From assembly GCF_004005995.1 (NCBI RefSeq), contig NZ_CP034767.1, positions 1,674,001 through 1,738,000 on the forward strand: a stretch of DNA of 64,000 nt, written 5' to 3'. Made by a program: the position numbers and the translations under genes. The notes below the pieces were generated by a model that was not told where the DNA came from, made no database searches, and saw only the letters and a list, made by a program, of their open reading frames with translations. Each line of letters opens with the position of its first letter. Position 1 is the stretch's first letter. Shown here in pieces: positions 19,997 to 28,524 of this stretch. This DNA is from Devosia sp. 1566. GTDB taxonomy: Bacteria > Pseudomonadota > Alphaproteobacteria > Rhizobiales > Devosiaceae.

Positions 19997-22144
19997 GTGC
20001 AGGGCACGGGGGCGCTGGAGCAGACGCGGGAGCTTGCGCCAGTGCCGGTGCAGGCTGGCCCGATCCTTCCCTCGCCCAAGCTATTGCCCGCCGTCGTAGC
20101 AACCAAACGTCTATTATTTGTCCGCGCCCTGGAGGCGGCCCTGGCGGGTCGACGGGTGTTTGTGCTCCTGCCTTTTGCTGCCATTGCCGGGCTGGTCAGC
20201 TATGCGGGCCTGCCGTTTGAACCGGCGGGCTCGGCACTCGGGGCGGTCGGCGCGGCCGCTTGCCTAGGGGCGTGCCTCGCGCTGCGCAATCTGGCGGCCT
20301 TGCGGCTGGCGGTGTTGTTTGCGGCCTTCTGGGGCGGTTTTTGCCTTCTCCCGGTTCATGGCGCGCTGTGGGGAACGGGCATGCTGCCGTTCCCGCTTTA
20401 CGGGCAATACGAGGCAGTCATCGACGAGATTCTTTCGGCGACGCAAGAGGATCGCCGCGTCGTGGTTTCAGCCTTGCGGCCGTTGGGAGAAGCGCCATCG
20501 GCGCCGATCAACAAGGCGCGATTGCTGATCCCGGCCGAGCCGCCGCTGCAACCGGGTGACACCGTTCGGGGGCAGTTGCGGTTGGCGCCAGTGCCGGGGC
20601 CAGTGCTGCCCGGCGCATTTGACGGGCAGTTTCACGCCTATTTTGCGGGGATCGGCGCCTATGGCAATGCAACTGGTGCGATGACGCGTGTCGCTGAGGC
20701 GACGGACTTCAATCTGGGCCGTTCGGTCGAGGATCTGCGACGTGCGGTCGGCGCCCGGCTGGACGAACAGATGGAAGGCGCCTCGGCCGCCATTGCCCGC
20801 GCTATGGTGGTGGGGGATCAGAGCGCCATTACCGACGAAACGCGTGACGTGATGGCAGCTTCGGGCCTTGCGCATATCTATTCGATTTCCGGGCTGCACC
20901 TGTCGATCGTCGCGGGCGGCGTGTTCTGGTTGGTGCGGCTGTTGCTGGCGAGCCTTCCCGGTTTGGCCGTGCGCTGGCCGGTCAAGAAGCTCGCGGCGGT
21001 GGCCGGAATTGCTGCGGCTTTCAGCTATTTGCTGCTGGCGGGCGGGCTGGCCAATGTGCCGGCACTCCGCTCGACTATCATGCTGGCCCTGATCTTTGGC
21101 GCGGTGCTGGCGGGGCGGCGGGCGTTGACCATGCGCAATGTTGCCATTGCGGCGCTGGTGGTGATCCTGCTCGATCCCGCCAGTGTGTTTCGGGCCAGTT
21201 TCCAGCTGTCCTTTGCAGCCGTGGTGGCGCTGATCGGCATTTATGAGTTGCCCCGAAGAACCCCCTCGGTGCACCGGGCGGGTATTGCCCGTCTCATCGT
21301 CTCGGTGGGGACCGCCGCCCTGACCAGCTTCATCGCCGGCACCGCCACCTTGCTGTTCTCTGCCTATCATTTCCAGCAGACCGCACCCCTGGGGGTGATC
21401 GGCAATGTGCTGGTGTTGCCAGTGGTCAGCCTCGTCATCATGCCCTTTGGCGTCCTCTCGGTATTGCTGATGCCGCTCGGGCTGGAAGCACCGTTTGTTG
21501 CGGTGATGGGCTGGGGCATCGATCGGATGGTGCACGGCGCGGTCCTCGTGGCGGGTTGGAGCGAGGGGCTCACCGGCAATCCGCTGCTGACCTCAACCGC
21601 CTTGCTGCTGGGGCTAGCGGCGCTCGCCTGGTTTGCGTTCTTTCCCAGCCGGTGGCGCTTCCTTGCTCCGGTGGCGGCGATCCCATTAATCTTGCTGTTT
21701 GGTCTCGATCAGCGCCCCGATGTGCTGGTTGCCGATACGACCCAAGCCGTCGCGGTGCGCAGCGAGACCGGGCTGGGGCTGCTTACCGGCCGGGCAGGCA
21801 GCTTTGCCGTTGACGTCTGGGGTCAACATTACCAGGAAGAAATTGCGCCCGTCATCGACGCGGCTCGCTGCGACAGCCTCGGTTGCGTGGTCGCGACGGA
21901 GCAATTTGGGGTGGCGGTGGTGCGTGATGTCGGCGCCTTCGCCGAAGATTGCGCCCGCCACGATCTGGTGGTGACGCGGTTGCGGGCGCCGATTGCCTGC
22001 CGGGCGCAGGCCCAGGTGATTGACCGCGACGATCTCGCAAGGGGCGGCGTGCACTGGTTAAAATGGGAGGATGGAGAGCAGCGCTTTGTCGTGCGGACTG
22101 CCGTGCCAAACCTCACGCGCCCCTGGCGCGTGAGGTCACAATAA
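19997..22144 (+). CDS. comEC: ComEC/Rec2-type DNA uptake channel protein
   Basis: 715 aa multi-pass membrane protein. After an N-terminal hydrophobic pair and a DUF4131-like soluble part comes the competence domain, starting near residue 250, with the signature [20 protein letters not shown] and [17 protein letters not shown]. The C-terminal ~150 residues look like a metallo-beta-lactamase-type remnant that shows no HxHxDH motif. ComEC moves single-stranded DNA across the inner membrane in competent cells, and the gene is widespread even where competence is unproven. GTG start with AGAGGGG upstream. Its last codons hold a perfect 10-bp hairpin. Confidence 0.88.
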   Translation: MQGTGALEQTRELAPVPVQAGPILPSPKLLPAVVATKRLLFVRALEAALAGRRVFVLLPFAAIAGLVSYAGLPFEPAGSALGAVGAAACLGACLALRNLAALRLAVLFAAFWGGFCLLPVHGALWGTGMLPFPLYGQYEAVIDEILSATQEDRRVVVSALRPLGEAPSAPINKARLLIPAEPPLQPGDTVRGQLRLAPVPGPVLPGAFDGQFHAYFAGIGAYGNATGAMTRVAEATDFNLGRSVEDLRRAVGARLDEQMEGASAAIARAMVVGDQSAITDETRDVMAASGLAHIYSISGLHLSIVAGGVFWLVRLLLASLPGLAVRWPVKKLAAVAGIAAAFSYLLLAGGLANVPALRSTIMLALIFGAVLAGRRALTMRNVAIAALVVILLDPASVFRASFQLSFAAVVALIGIYELPRRTPSVHRAGIARLIVSVGTAALTSFIAGTATLLFSAYHFQQTAPLGVIGNVLVLPVVSLVIMPFGVLSVLLMPLGLEAPFVAVMGWGIDRMVHGAVLVAGWSEGLTGNPLLTSTALLLGLAALAWFAFFPSRWRFLAPVAAIPLILLFGLDQRPDVLVADTTQAVAVRSETGLGLLTGRAGSFAVDVWGQHYQEEIAPVIDAARCDSLGCVVATEQFGVAVVRDVGAFAEDCARHDLVVTRLRAPIACRAQAQVIDRDDLARGGVHWLKWEDGEQRFVVRTAVPNLTRPWRVRSQ
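22111..22135. terminator. Bidirectional hairpin inside the 3' end of comEC
   Basis: CCTCACGCGC (22111-22120) pairs fully with GCGCGTGAGG (22126-22135). Read on the minus strand it follows the lactonase stop (22153) by 17 nt and is trailed by TTTGG, so it may end that transcript. On the plus strand it lies within the last codons of comEC. Confidence 0.5.
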
Positions 22145-22152
22145 GGGGCAGG

Positions 22153-23028
22153 CTAGAGGACGATGCGCGCCTCCGGGATGCCGGGCACATCCACCTGGAT
22201 CGAGAAGACCCCGCCGGCCACCTTTTCGGCAGCCAGCTGTTCAGCGCTTAGATTCTTGGCGGCGGTGGTGATGAAGAGGGTCTTGAGATCGGGGCCGCCG
22301 AAGGCAGGACAGGTGACCTGCGAGACCGGCACTTCGATGATCCGGTCGATCGAGCCATCCGGCGCATGCCGCACGACGCAGCCGCCGCCCCATTTCGCAT
22401 TCCACAGATAGCCTTCGCTATCAACCACCGCGCCGTCGGGGAAGCCGCGGCCGTCCGAGACATCGGCGAAGAGCGACCATTCCCCGACCGGCATGCCGGT
22501 GGCCGGATCGGTCTGTACCCTGAGAATCTTTTTGGTGGGGGTATCGGTCCAGTAAGCGGTGCGCCCATCGGCCGTGAAGCAGGTGGCGTTGGGGATCGAG
22601 GCGTTGGAACGCAGCACGCTCAGTTGACCCGCGCGGTAATGATAGAGCTTGCCGCCCGGCGCTTCTTCCTCCTTGCGCATGGTGCCGATCCAGAAGGCGC
22701 CCGAAGGATGCACCCGGCTATCATTGCCGCGGTTGAGCGGATCGTCGGCTTCCAGCGGGATGATGAGGCTTTGCTCATCGGTCTGCAGGTTGAAGCGCTT
22801 GAGCCCGGTTTCGGTAACGAGAGCGAGGTTGTCCGCATCGATGATGGCGGCAGCGGCGACATTCTCGTCAAAGCTCCAGCTCACCTCGACATTGCCGCGG
22901 GCGGAGGTGGCAAACAGCTTTTGGTTGTTGATGTCAAAAAAGAACAGCTGCTGGCGGTCGGCGTGCCAGAACGGGCCTTCGCCCAAGGCACATTTGCTGT
23001 CGATCAGCAGGCTCGCGGTTTGCGTCAC
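22153..23028 (-). CDS. SMP-30/gluconolactonase family sugar lactonase
   Basis: 291 aa six-bladed beta-propeller lactonase. ALGEGPFWH carries the first metal-binding Glu (Glu17); SIPNATCFTADGRTAYWTDT and GFPDGAVVDSEGYLWNA carry the Asn and Asp ligands of the calcium or zinc site. Such enzymes open aldono-lactones to aldonic acids. GTG start in a GTGA overlap with the aldolase gene, so it belongs to the same operon. Given the KDPGal aldolase and kinase beside it, galactonolactone or a related lactone is the likely substrate (inference). Confidence 0.85.
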   Translation of the reverse strand: MTQTASLLIDSKCALGEGPFWHADRQQLFFFDINNQKLFATSARGNVEVSWSFDENVAAAAIIDADNLALVTETGLKRFNLQTDEQSLIIPLEADDPLNRGNDSRVHPSGAFWIGTMRKEEEAPGGKLYHYRAGQLSVLRSNASIPNATCFTADGRTAYWTDTPTKKILRVQTDPATGMPVGEWSLFADVSDGRGFPDGAVVDSEGYLWNAKWGGGCVVRHAPDGSIDRIIEVPVSQVTCPAFGGPDLKTLFITTAAKNLSAEQLAAEKVAGGVFSIQVDVPGIPEARIVL

Positions 23029-23636
23029 GCTGTGGTCCTCCCATCATAGGCCGCTACGGCCTGGGCGGCCCGCTGGCCGACTTCGGCGGGGGTGCTGCCG
23101 GGCTTGTATAAAAAGGTGCCCAGGCCAAAACCGCTGCAACCCGCAGCGAAATATTCACCGAAGTTATCCGGCTTGGCGCCGCCCACCGCGTAAAGCGGCA
23201 GCTCGGGCGGCAAGACCGCCTTCATCGCCTTGATGCCGCGCGGGCCCAGAACTTCAGCGGGGAAAAACTTGAGCCCGGTGGCGCCCGCCTTGATCGCCTT
23301 GAACGCATCACTGGGAGTGAACACGCCGGGATAGGAGCCCAGCTGAATGCGCACCGTTTCTTCTATAACCGACCGGTTGGTATCCGGGGATACAATAAAG
23401 GTTCCGCCGGCGTCGGCGACGGCCCAAACCTGCTTTTTGTTCAGAACGGTGCCCGCGCCCACCATCACGTCATCCCCGAGCGCCTCGGCCGCCAGCGCAA
23501 TGCTGGTCAGGGCGTCGGGGGAATTGAGGGGCACTTCGATCATGGTGATGCCGGCCGCAACAAGGGCGTGGCACACATCCAGCGTTTCGGGCGGGGTGAT
23601 GCCGCGCAGAATCGCGATCAGGTGGCGGTGGGGCAT
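23025..23636 (-). CDS. dgoA: 2-dehydro-3-deoxy-6-phosphogalactonate aldolase
   Basis: 203 aa class I aldolase of the KDPG/KDPGal group, cutting 2-keto-3-deoxy-6-phosphogalactonate to pyruvate and glyceraldehyde 3-phosphate. LIAILRGITP, catalytic Glu34 in IEVPLNSP, VGAGTVL, and Schiff-base Lys123 in GLKFFPAE are present. The EVPLNSP form and the dgoK neighbour favour DgoA over Eda. The ribosome site is GGAG. It lies 11 nt downstream of dgoK and overlaps the lactonase gene by 4 nt. Confidence 0.9.
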   Translation of the reverse strand: MPHRHLIAILRGITPPETLDVCHALVAAGITMIEVPLNSPDALTSIALAAEALGDDVMVGAGTVLNKKQVWAVADAGGTFIVSPDTNRSVIEETVRIQLGSYPGVFTPSDAFKAIKAGATGLKFFPAEVLGPRGIKAMKAVLPPELPLYAVGGAKPDNFGEYFAAGCSGFGLGTFLYKPGSTPAEVGQRAAQAVAAYDGRTTA

Positions 23637-23647
23637 GGGGTCTCCAA

Positions 23648-24568
23648 TCAGACGATAAAGGCACGTGCAGCTTTAAGGCCGGCGAGCACCACTTCGGTTC
23701 CATCCACGGCTTCGCCTTGTGCCCCGATCATGCCGAGCACCTCGGCATAAAGGGCGCAGAGCGCGGGGGCGCCGATCAAAGGAACGGTTTGTTCGCCGAT
23801 CAGCGCACGGCGGCTGCCAATTTCGGTGCCGATCAGGAGGCCCGAAAGATAGCCGGTGCACCAACCGGGCTGACGGCCGGACAGGAGCGAACTGGCGCGG
23901 ACCGCAAAGAGCTCGCTGGTGAGCTGTTCGGGCCGCTCGAGGCCGACCTCTGCACCCGCGGCAAAGCCTTCGGCGCGCTCGGGCCCATTGCTGTCTTCAG
24001 TCAGCGAATAGCGCAGCACCGAATGATGGCGCAGCAGATCGAAGAGCTCGCCCGTCATTGCGGTGGAGAAATGCTCAATGCGGGTGCCATTCATGCTGAC
24101 CCATTTGGAATGGGTGCCGGGCATGCATACCACGCCATGGGCATTGGGGCGCAGGGTCGCGAGGCCCAGTAGCTGGGTTTCCTCGCCGCGCATCACATTG
24201 TCGCCGCCGGCCTTCTGGCACACACCGGGCAGAATTGCCGGGGCCAGGTGATTGTTGGGCATGGGCGGGCGCACTGCGCCGTCAAGCAGGCCGCGCAAAT
24301 CGGTTGGTGCTTCCAAATAAGGCGCTTCGAACCAGCCCTGGCGCGCGCCGGCCATGCCGCAGATCAATACGTCGAGCGCACCGCCGTTGTTGCCGACTAG
24401 ACCATCGAGCAAGGTTTCGAGCACGCCTGGATACTGGTCGCGCGTCAGCTTGCCCATGCCTTGATCGGATTTGCGCGCAACGATCACCGTGCCGTCGGAA
24501 CTCAGGCCCCAAGCCCGCAGGTTGGAGGTGCCCCAATCGACCCCGACCCAATCCACAAATTCACTCAT
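23648..24568 (-). CDS. dgoK: 2-dehydro-3-deoxygalactonokinase
   Basis: 306 aa. DgoK phosphorylates 2-keto-3-deoxygalactonate at C6. VGVDWGTSNLRAWGLS is the N-terminal phosphate-binding loop, MAGARQGWFEAPYL and GVVCMPGTHSKWV are family blocks, and TGELFDLL lies centrally. ATG 24568 has GAGGGG upstream; an in-frame start 13 codons earlier has a poorer context. It is the first gene of a three-gene minus-strand operon and is divergent from the sugar-acid dehydratase. Confidence 0.92.
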   Translation of the reverse strand: MSEFVDWVGVDWGTSNLRAWGLSSDGTVIVARKSDQGMGKLTRDQYPGVLETLLDGLVGNNGGALDVLICGMAGARQGWFEAPYLEAPTDLRGLLDGAVRPPMPNNHLAPAILPGVCQKAGGDNVMRGEETQLLGLATLRPNAHGVVCMPGTHSKWVSMNGTRIEHFSTAMTGELFDLLRHHSVLRYSLTEDSNGPERAEGFAAGAEVGLERPEQLTSELFAVRASSLLSGRQPGWCTGYLSGLLIGTEIGSRRALIGEQTVPLIGAPALCALYAEVLGMIGAQGEAVDGTEVVLAGLKAARAFIV

Positions 24569-24694
24569 GCTTGCCCCTCTTGCAGTCCGCCCCGCACTTT
24601 CGGGCAAACCTAGTCGCTGCGCTGGCCTGCGCCTAGCCGATTCGACGCCGCCCGGTTGCCCTGCGAGCGCAAGGGGCGACGAAATCCAACAGGA

Positions 24695-24735
24695 TTGGCG
24701 TTCACTCCTGCAACTAACATGCTAGAACTGTAGCA
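24695..24735 (+). promoter_or_regulatory. Candidate promoter and operator of the sugar-acid cassette
   Basis: TTGGCG (24695-24700) and CATGCT (24718-24723) are 17 nt apart and point toward the dehydratase gene. The inverted repeat TGCTA (24720-24724), 6 nt, TAGCA (24731-24735) overlaps this -10, a place suited to a repressor. The rest of the 214-nt divergent gap must also serve dgoK. No regulator gene lies in the window. Confidence 0.3.
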
Positions 24736-24782
24736 AACAGCAGCCTGTATTCGCCTCGGCGGAACTATTGAGGAATAAGGTA

Positions 24783-26612
24783 ATGACGGCAGACAACAGC
24801 TTCTCTTCCCCCAATGGGCAGGGCAGCGCGCCCAAGAAGCTGCGCTCGCGCGCCTGGTTCGACAATCCCGAGAACCCGGACATGACCGCGCTTTATCTTG
24901 AGCGCTACATGAATTTCGGCGTGTCGCGGGAGGAATTGCAGGGCAACAAGCCCATCATCGGCATCGCCCAGACCGGTTCTGACCTTTCCCCCTGCAACCG
25001 CCACCATATCGTGCTGGCCGAGCGCGTGCGCGAAGGCATCCGGGAAGCGGGTGGCATCGCCATCGAATTTCCCGTGCATCCGATCCAGGAAACCGGCAAG
25101 CGCCCCACTGCGGGCCTGGACCGGAACCTGGCCTATCTCGGGCTGGTGGAAGTGCTTTATGGCTACCCGCTCGATGGCGTGGTGCTGACCATTGGCTGCG
25201 ACAAGACCACCCCGGCCATGCTGATGGGCGCAGCCACCGTCAACATCCCCGCAATTGCGCTCTCGGTCGGACCGATGCTCAATGGCTGGCACAAGGGCGA
25301 GCGCACTGGCTCGGGCACCATTGTGTGGAAGGCGCGCCAGATGATGGCGGCTGGCGAGATCGACTACGCGCAGTTCATCGAGCTGGTGGCGTCCTCGGCG
25401 CCGTCCACCGGCTTCTGCAACACGATGGGTACGGCAACCACGATGAACTCGCTGGCCGAGTCGCTGGGCATGCAGCTGCCCGGCTCGGCCGCGATTCCCG
25501 CGCCTTATCGCGATCGCCAGGAAATGGCCTATCGCACGGGCAAGCGCATCGACGACATGGTGCATGAGGACCTCAAGCCCTCCGACATCATGACCAAGGA
25601 CAATTTCATCAATACCATCGTGGTCAATTCCGCGATTGGCGGGTCGACCAACGCCCCGATCCACATCCAGGCGATCGCCAAGCATATCGGTGTCGAGCTC
25701 GATCTGCAGGATTTCCAGACCTATGGGCATAAGGTGCCGCTGCTCGTGAACCTGCAGCCGGCCGGCGAATATCTGGGCGAGGATTACTACCATGCGGGCG
25801 GCGTGCCGGCGGTGGTCAACGAGCTGATGAAGCAGGGGCTGATCCGCGAGAACGCACCCACCGTCAACGGCAAGACCATCGGCGAGAACTGCCGCAACAC
25901 GCCCATCCAGGACGAGAAGGTGATCCGCCCGTTCGAGCAGCCGCTCAAGGAAGAAGCCGGGTTCCTGGTGCTGCGCGGCAATCTCTTCGACAACGCGATC
26001 ATGAAGACCAGCGTGATCTCGCCCGAGTTCCGCGAGCGCTACCTTGCCAATCCCGAGCATCCCGGCATGTTCGAGGGCAAGGCGGTGGTGTTCGATGGTC
26101 CCGAGGACTATCACCACCGGATCGATGATCCCTCGCTTGATATCGACGAGCACACGCTGCTGTTCATGCGCGGCGCGGGCCCGATCGGCTATCCGGGGGC
26201 GGCTGAAGTGGTCAATATGCGGCCCCCTGCCTACCTCATCAAGAAGGGCGTCCACGCGCTGGCCTGTATCGGCGACGGGCGCCAATCCGGCACGTCGGGC
26301 TCGCCCTCGATCCTCAATGCCTCGCCTGAAGCGGCAGCGGGCGGCAACCTGGCCATCCTACGCACGGGTGACCGGGTGCGTATCGACCTCAACAATGGCA
26401 CCGCCGATATCCTGATCTCGGACGCCGAGATTGCGACGCGCCGGCAAGAACTGGCGGAAGCGGGCGGCTACAAGTACCCCGCGCACCAGACGCCCTGGCA
26501 GGAGATCCAGCGCGGGCTGGTCGACCAGCTTGGCAATGGCGCCGTACTCAAGCCAGCAGTGGCTTACCAGCGCATTGCCCAGACCTATGGCGTGCCGCGC
26601 GACAACCACTAG
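24783..26612 (+). CDS. IlvD/Edd-family sugar-acid dehydratase (xylonate/arabonate/galactonate type)
   Basis: 609 aa. It resembles Caulobacter D-xylonate dehydratase and L-arabonate dehydratases rather than amino-acid Ilv[40 protein letters not shown] and an NH C-terminus. Cys71 (SPCNR), Cys139 (GCDKTTPA) and Cys212 ([20 protein letters not shown]) fit the iron-sulfur cluster ligands. It removes water from an aldonic acid to give a 2-keto-3-deoxy acid. Next to dgoK and dgoA the likely substrate is D-galactonate, where the textbook DgoD is an unrelated enolase-superfamily enzyme; xylonate or arabonate remain possible. ATG 24783 has AGGAATAAGG upstream. Confidence 0.88.
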   Translation: MTADNSFSSPNGQGSAPKKLRSRAWFDNPENPDMTALYLERYMNFGVSREELQGNKPIIGIAQTGSDLSPCNRHHIVLAERVREGIREAGGIAIEFPVHPIQETGKRPTAGLDRNLAYLGLVEVLYGYPLDGVVLTIGCDKTTPAMLMGAATVNIPAIALSVGPMLNGWHKGERTGSGTIVWKARQMMAAGEIDYAQFIELVASSAPSTGFCNTMGTATTMNSLAESLGMQLPGSAAIPAPYRDRQEMAYRTGKRIDDMVHEDLKPSDIMTKDNFINTIVVNSAIGGSTNAPIHIQAIAKHIGVELDLQDFQTYGHKVPLLVNLQPAGEYLGEDYYHAGGVPAVVNELMKQGLIRENAPTVNGKTIGENCRNTPIQDEKVIRPFEQPLKEEAGFLVLRGNLFDNAIMKTSVISPEFRERYLANPEHPGMFEGKAVVFDGPEDYHHRIDDPSLDIDEHTLLFMRGAGPIGYPGAAEVVNMRPPAYLIKKGVHALACIGDGRQSGTSGSPSILNASPEAAAGGNLAILRTGDRVRIDLNNGTADILISDAEIATRRQELAEAGGYKYPAHQTPWQEIQRGLVDQLGNGAVLKPAVAYQRIAQTYGVPRDNH

Positions 26613-26633
26613 GCTCAGCCGACAACGACTTCG

Positions 26634-26663
26634 AGATCCCCGCTTCGGCGGGGATTTTTGTTT
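26634..26663 (+). terminator. Strong terminator after the dehydratase gene
   Basis: ATCCCCGC (26636-26643) pairs with GCGGGGAT (26648-26655) around a TTCG tetraloop, followed by TTTTGTTT. A textbook intrinsic terminator 24 nt after the stop. Confidence 0.92.
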
Positions 26664-27295
26664 CCAAGGCACGGCGAAACTCCGGTCGGCGCGAGGCCTC
26701 CGGTTGGGAGCGGCGTTGGCGAGGCATTGCCTCAAAAAACGTTGCGCAAAACGGAAGCTCCGCCCCGCCAACAGCGACTGGGTGCCGATGCCCGCTCCCT
26801 CCTGCGGCGCATGCCAGATTCCGCGGATGTCGAACTAAACCCTGGCGGGCACCGCTGCCTGCGCCACATCAGGGTTCCGATGGCCAGTGCAGCTGCCATC
26901 GCGATTCTTCACCCAAGACCACCGGACGATAGAGGTCCACGGCTCTTGCGGACACCGGCCGGATCGCGGCGACCCACGATCCCCCAGCCTCCGCGCACCA
27001 ACCACTCGTCATGATCTCGCTTGGGTGCGCGGATGAGGAGACTATGCGGGTGATCGGCGGGGGCGGGGATAAGTTATTGTCGGGGGGTATGGGGCTTGAG
27101 CGGATTGCGCATTGGAGGTGGCCAGCCGGGTCTAACGTCACTCGCGGAGGAGGGACTAAACCCCCACCCCGGTCCTCCCCTCAAGGGGGAGGGTGAAGGA
27201 GGGGGCATACAGGCGCTGGTCTGGTGCGGCTGATGAGGACCCTAGGGCGGCAATCGAGTTCCGTCGAAGAGATTATTTCTTGGCCGATTCCGGCT
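26664..27295. other. Gene-poor stretch of about 630 nt
   Basis: Apart from one palindromic repeat at 27161-27206 I find nothing that reads as a gene. Several short ORFs exist on both strands, but none has a clear ribosome site, a recognisable domain or normal codon style. A minus-strand frame around 26870-27015 is tryptophan-rich and could be a decayed coding remnant; I cannot name it. The stretch separates the dehydratase terminator from the convergent Nudix gene. Confidence 0.5.
27161..27206. repeat. Palindromic intergenic repeat, copy A
   Basis: CCCCCACCCCGGTCCTCCCC, then TCAA, then GGGGGAGGG and a GAAGGAGGGGG tail. The core CTCCCCTCAAGGGGGAGGG is shared with copies at 44158-44204 and 44346-44390. 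It folds into a short GC hairpin. It resembles the REP-like elements scattered between genes of many Rhizobiales. Confidence 0.75.
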
Positions 27296-27706
27296 TTAGG
27301 CGTGGCGAGCGATGTGGGCGAGGGCCCGCTGGAACATGGGGTGCCATTCGGGGCCCGGTTGGCGCTCGAGTGGCCACCAGAAGAACTCGAACCTATGACC
27401 ACCATCATCCTGGGTAAAGTGACGCCAGTGTTCGGGGACGGGAGCGGCGGCACTCACCACAACGAAGTGCCAAAGCTGTTGCTCTGCAATGGCACTGCTG
27501 GATGGCAGCGTGCGCAAAGCCTCTGCCTGCAGGCCAGACTCCTCCGCGAGTTCGCGCAGGGCACCGACTTCAATCGGCTCGGAGCCTTCCCGTGTTCCTT
27601 TCACCAGCTGCAAGCCAGCCAAAGGATGCCTGAACGCCAAGCAGTGGCGCTCTTGCCCCACCCCGCGCAGCAGGACAGGACAGAGTTTTTCGACCCTGGG
27701 CGTCAA
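27296..27706 (-). CDS. Nudix hydrolase coupled to lexA
   Basis: 136 aa. A complete Nudix box runs from G37 to L59: G37-x5-E43-x7-R51-E52-L-A-E55-E56-S-G58-L. These residues bind the metal and hydrolyse a nucleoside diphosphate linked to some other group; the substrate cannot be told from sequence. The start is TTG inside a TTGA overlap with the lexA stop, so it should be translated with lexA and follow SOS control. A role in cleaning damaged nucleotides (MutT-like) would fit but is inference. Confidence 0.8.
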   Translation of the reverse strand: MTPRVEKLCPVLLRGVGQERHCLAFRHPLAGLQLVKGTREGSEPIEVGALRELAEESGLQAEALRTLPSSSAIAEQQLWHFVVVSAAAPVPEHWRHFTQDDGGHRFEFFWWPLERQPGPEWHPMFQRALAHIARHA

Positions 27707-28416
27707 TATTTACGCAGCAGGCCCACCAGGCGGCCCTGAACCTTGACGCGGTCGGGCGGGAAGATGCGGGTTTCGTAGGCGGGATTGGCCGCTTCAAGCG
27801 CGATGGTGTTGCCCTTACGGCGCAGCCGCTTGAGGGTGGCTTCCTCGTCATCCACCAGCGCGACGATGATCTCGCCGGTCCCGGCAACGTCCTGGCGGCG
27901 GATCAGCACCGTGTCGCCATCGAAAATGCCGGCATCGATCATCGAATCGCCGCGCACTTCGAGCGCGTAGTGCTCGCCAGGGCCAAGCATTTCGGGTGGC
28001 ACCGAGATGGTGTGGGAATGGCTCTGGATGGCCTCGATGGGGGTACCGGCGGCGATCCGGCCCATGACCGGGACCGCGACGGGGCGCACATAATCATCGC
28101 TCCAGCCCGAGCGTGGCGGCGGAGCGGCAACACGGCCCAGATTGCCTTCGATGACGCTGGGCTCGAAGCGGGCCTTGCGGCCGCCGAGCGCGGGGTTCAT
28201 CGAATCGGGGAGTTTGAGCACTTCCAGTGCCCGCGCGCGATTGGGCAGGCGGCGGATGAAGCCGCGCTCCTCAAGCGCCGTGATCAGGCGGTGAATGCCC
28301 GACTTGGAGGCCAGATCCAACGCGTCCTTCATCTCGTCAAACGAAGGGGGAATGCCGCTTTCCTTCATCCGCTCATGGATGAACATCAGCAGTTCATGTT
28401 GCTTGCGCGTCAGCAT
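27703..28416 (-). CDS. lexA: SOS response repressor and autoprotease LexA
   Basis: 237 aa, the alphaproteobacterial length. The winged-helix N-terminus [17 protein letters not shown] binds DNA. The cleavage site is Ala123-Gly124 ([12 protein letters not shown]), with catalytic Ser158 ([10 protein letters not shown]) and Lys196 (ATLKRLRRK). RecA filaments trigger self-cleavage. GAAGGG precedes the ATG. Two GTTC-N7-GTTC boxes lie 24-64 nt upstream, so it is autoregulated. The downstream Nudix gene overlaps its stop codon. Confidence 0.97.
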   Translation of the reverse strand: MLTRKQHELLMFIHERMKESGIPPSFDEMKDALDLASKSGIHRLITALEERGFIRRLPNRARALEVLKLPDSMNPALGGRKARFEPSVIEGNLGRVAAPPPRSGWSDDYVRPVAVPVMGRIAAGTPIEAIQSHSHTISVPPEMLGPGEHYALEVRGDSMIDAGIFDGDTVLIRRQDVAGTGEIIVALVDDEEATLKRLRRKGNTIALEAANPAYETRIFPPDRVKVQGRLVGLLRKY

Positions 28417-28440
28417 CGGAGCCCTTCAATCGCAGAATCG

Positions 28441-28455
28441 GAACAAAGACTGAAC
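28441..28455 (-). promoter_or_regulatory. LexA box 1 upstream of lexA
   Basis: On the minus strand this reads GTTCAGTCTTTGTTC, an exact GTTC-N7-GTTC site. It ends 24 nt before the lexA ATG, a place suited to autorepression. Confidence 0.85.
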
Positions 28456-28465
28456 GAGCATAGGT

Positions 28466-28480
28466 GTTCCAGTTATGTTC
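28466..28480 (+). promoter_or_regulatory. LexA box 2 upstream of lexA, opposite orientation
   Basis: GTTCCAGTTATGTTC on the plus strand is a second exact GTTC-N7-GTTC site, 25 nt centre to centre from box 1 and inverted to it. The upstream neighbour moeA ends at 28525 on the same strand as lexA, so both boxes probably serve lexA. Confidence 0.75.
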
Positions 28481-28524
28481 TGCAATAACGCTCAAGGGCG
28501 CAGGAGAAAATTCTTTGGCTCTGC

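Noticed and set aside
24765..26285. A 506-codon open frame opposite the sugar-acid dehydratase
   Set aside because: Mirror of a strongly conserved gene; His/Asp/Arg-rich composition typical of antisense frames.
26658..27014. A 118-codon plus-strand ORF after the dehydratase terminator
   Set aside because: Starts at the terminator tail, has no ribosome site and is Pro/Arg-rich noise.
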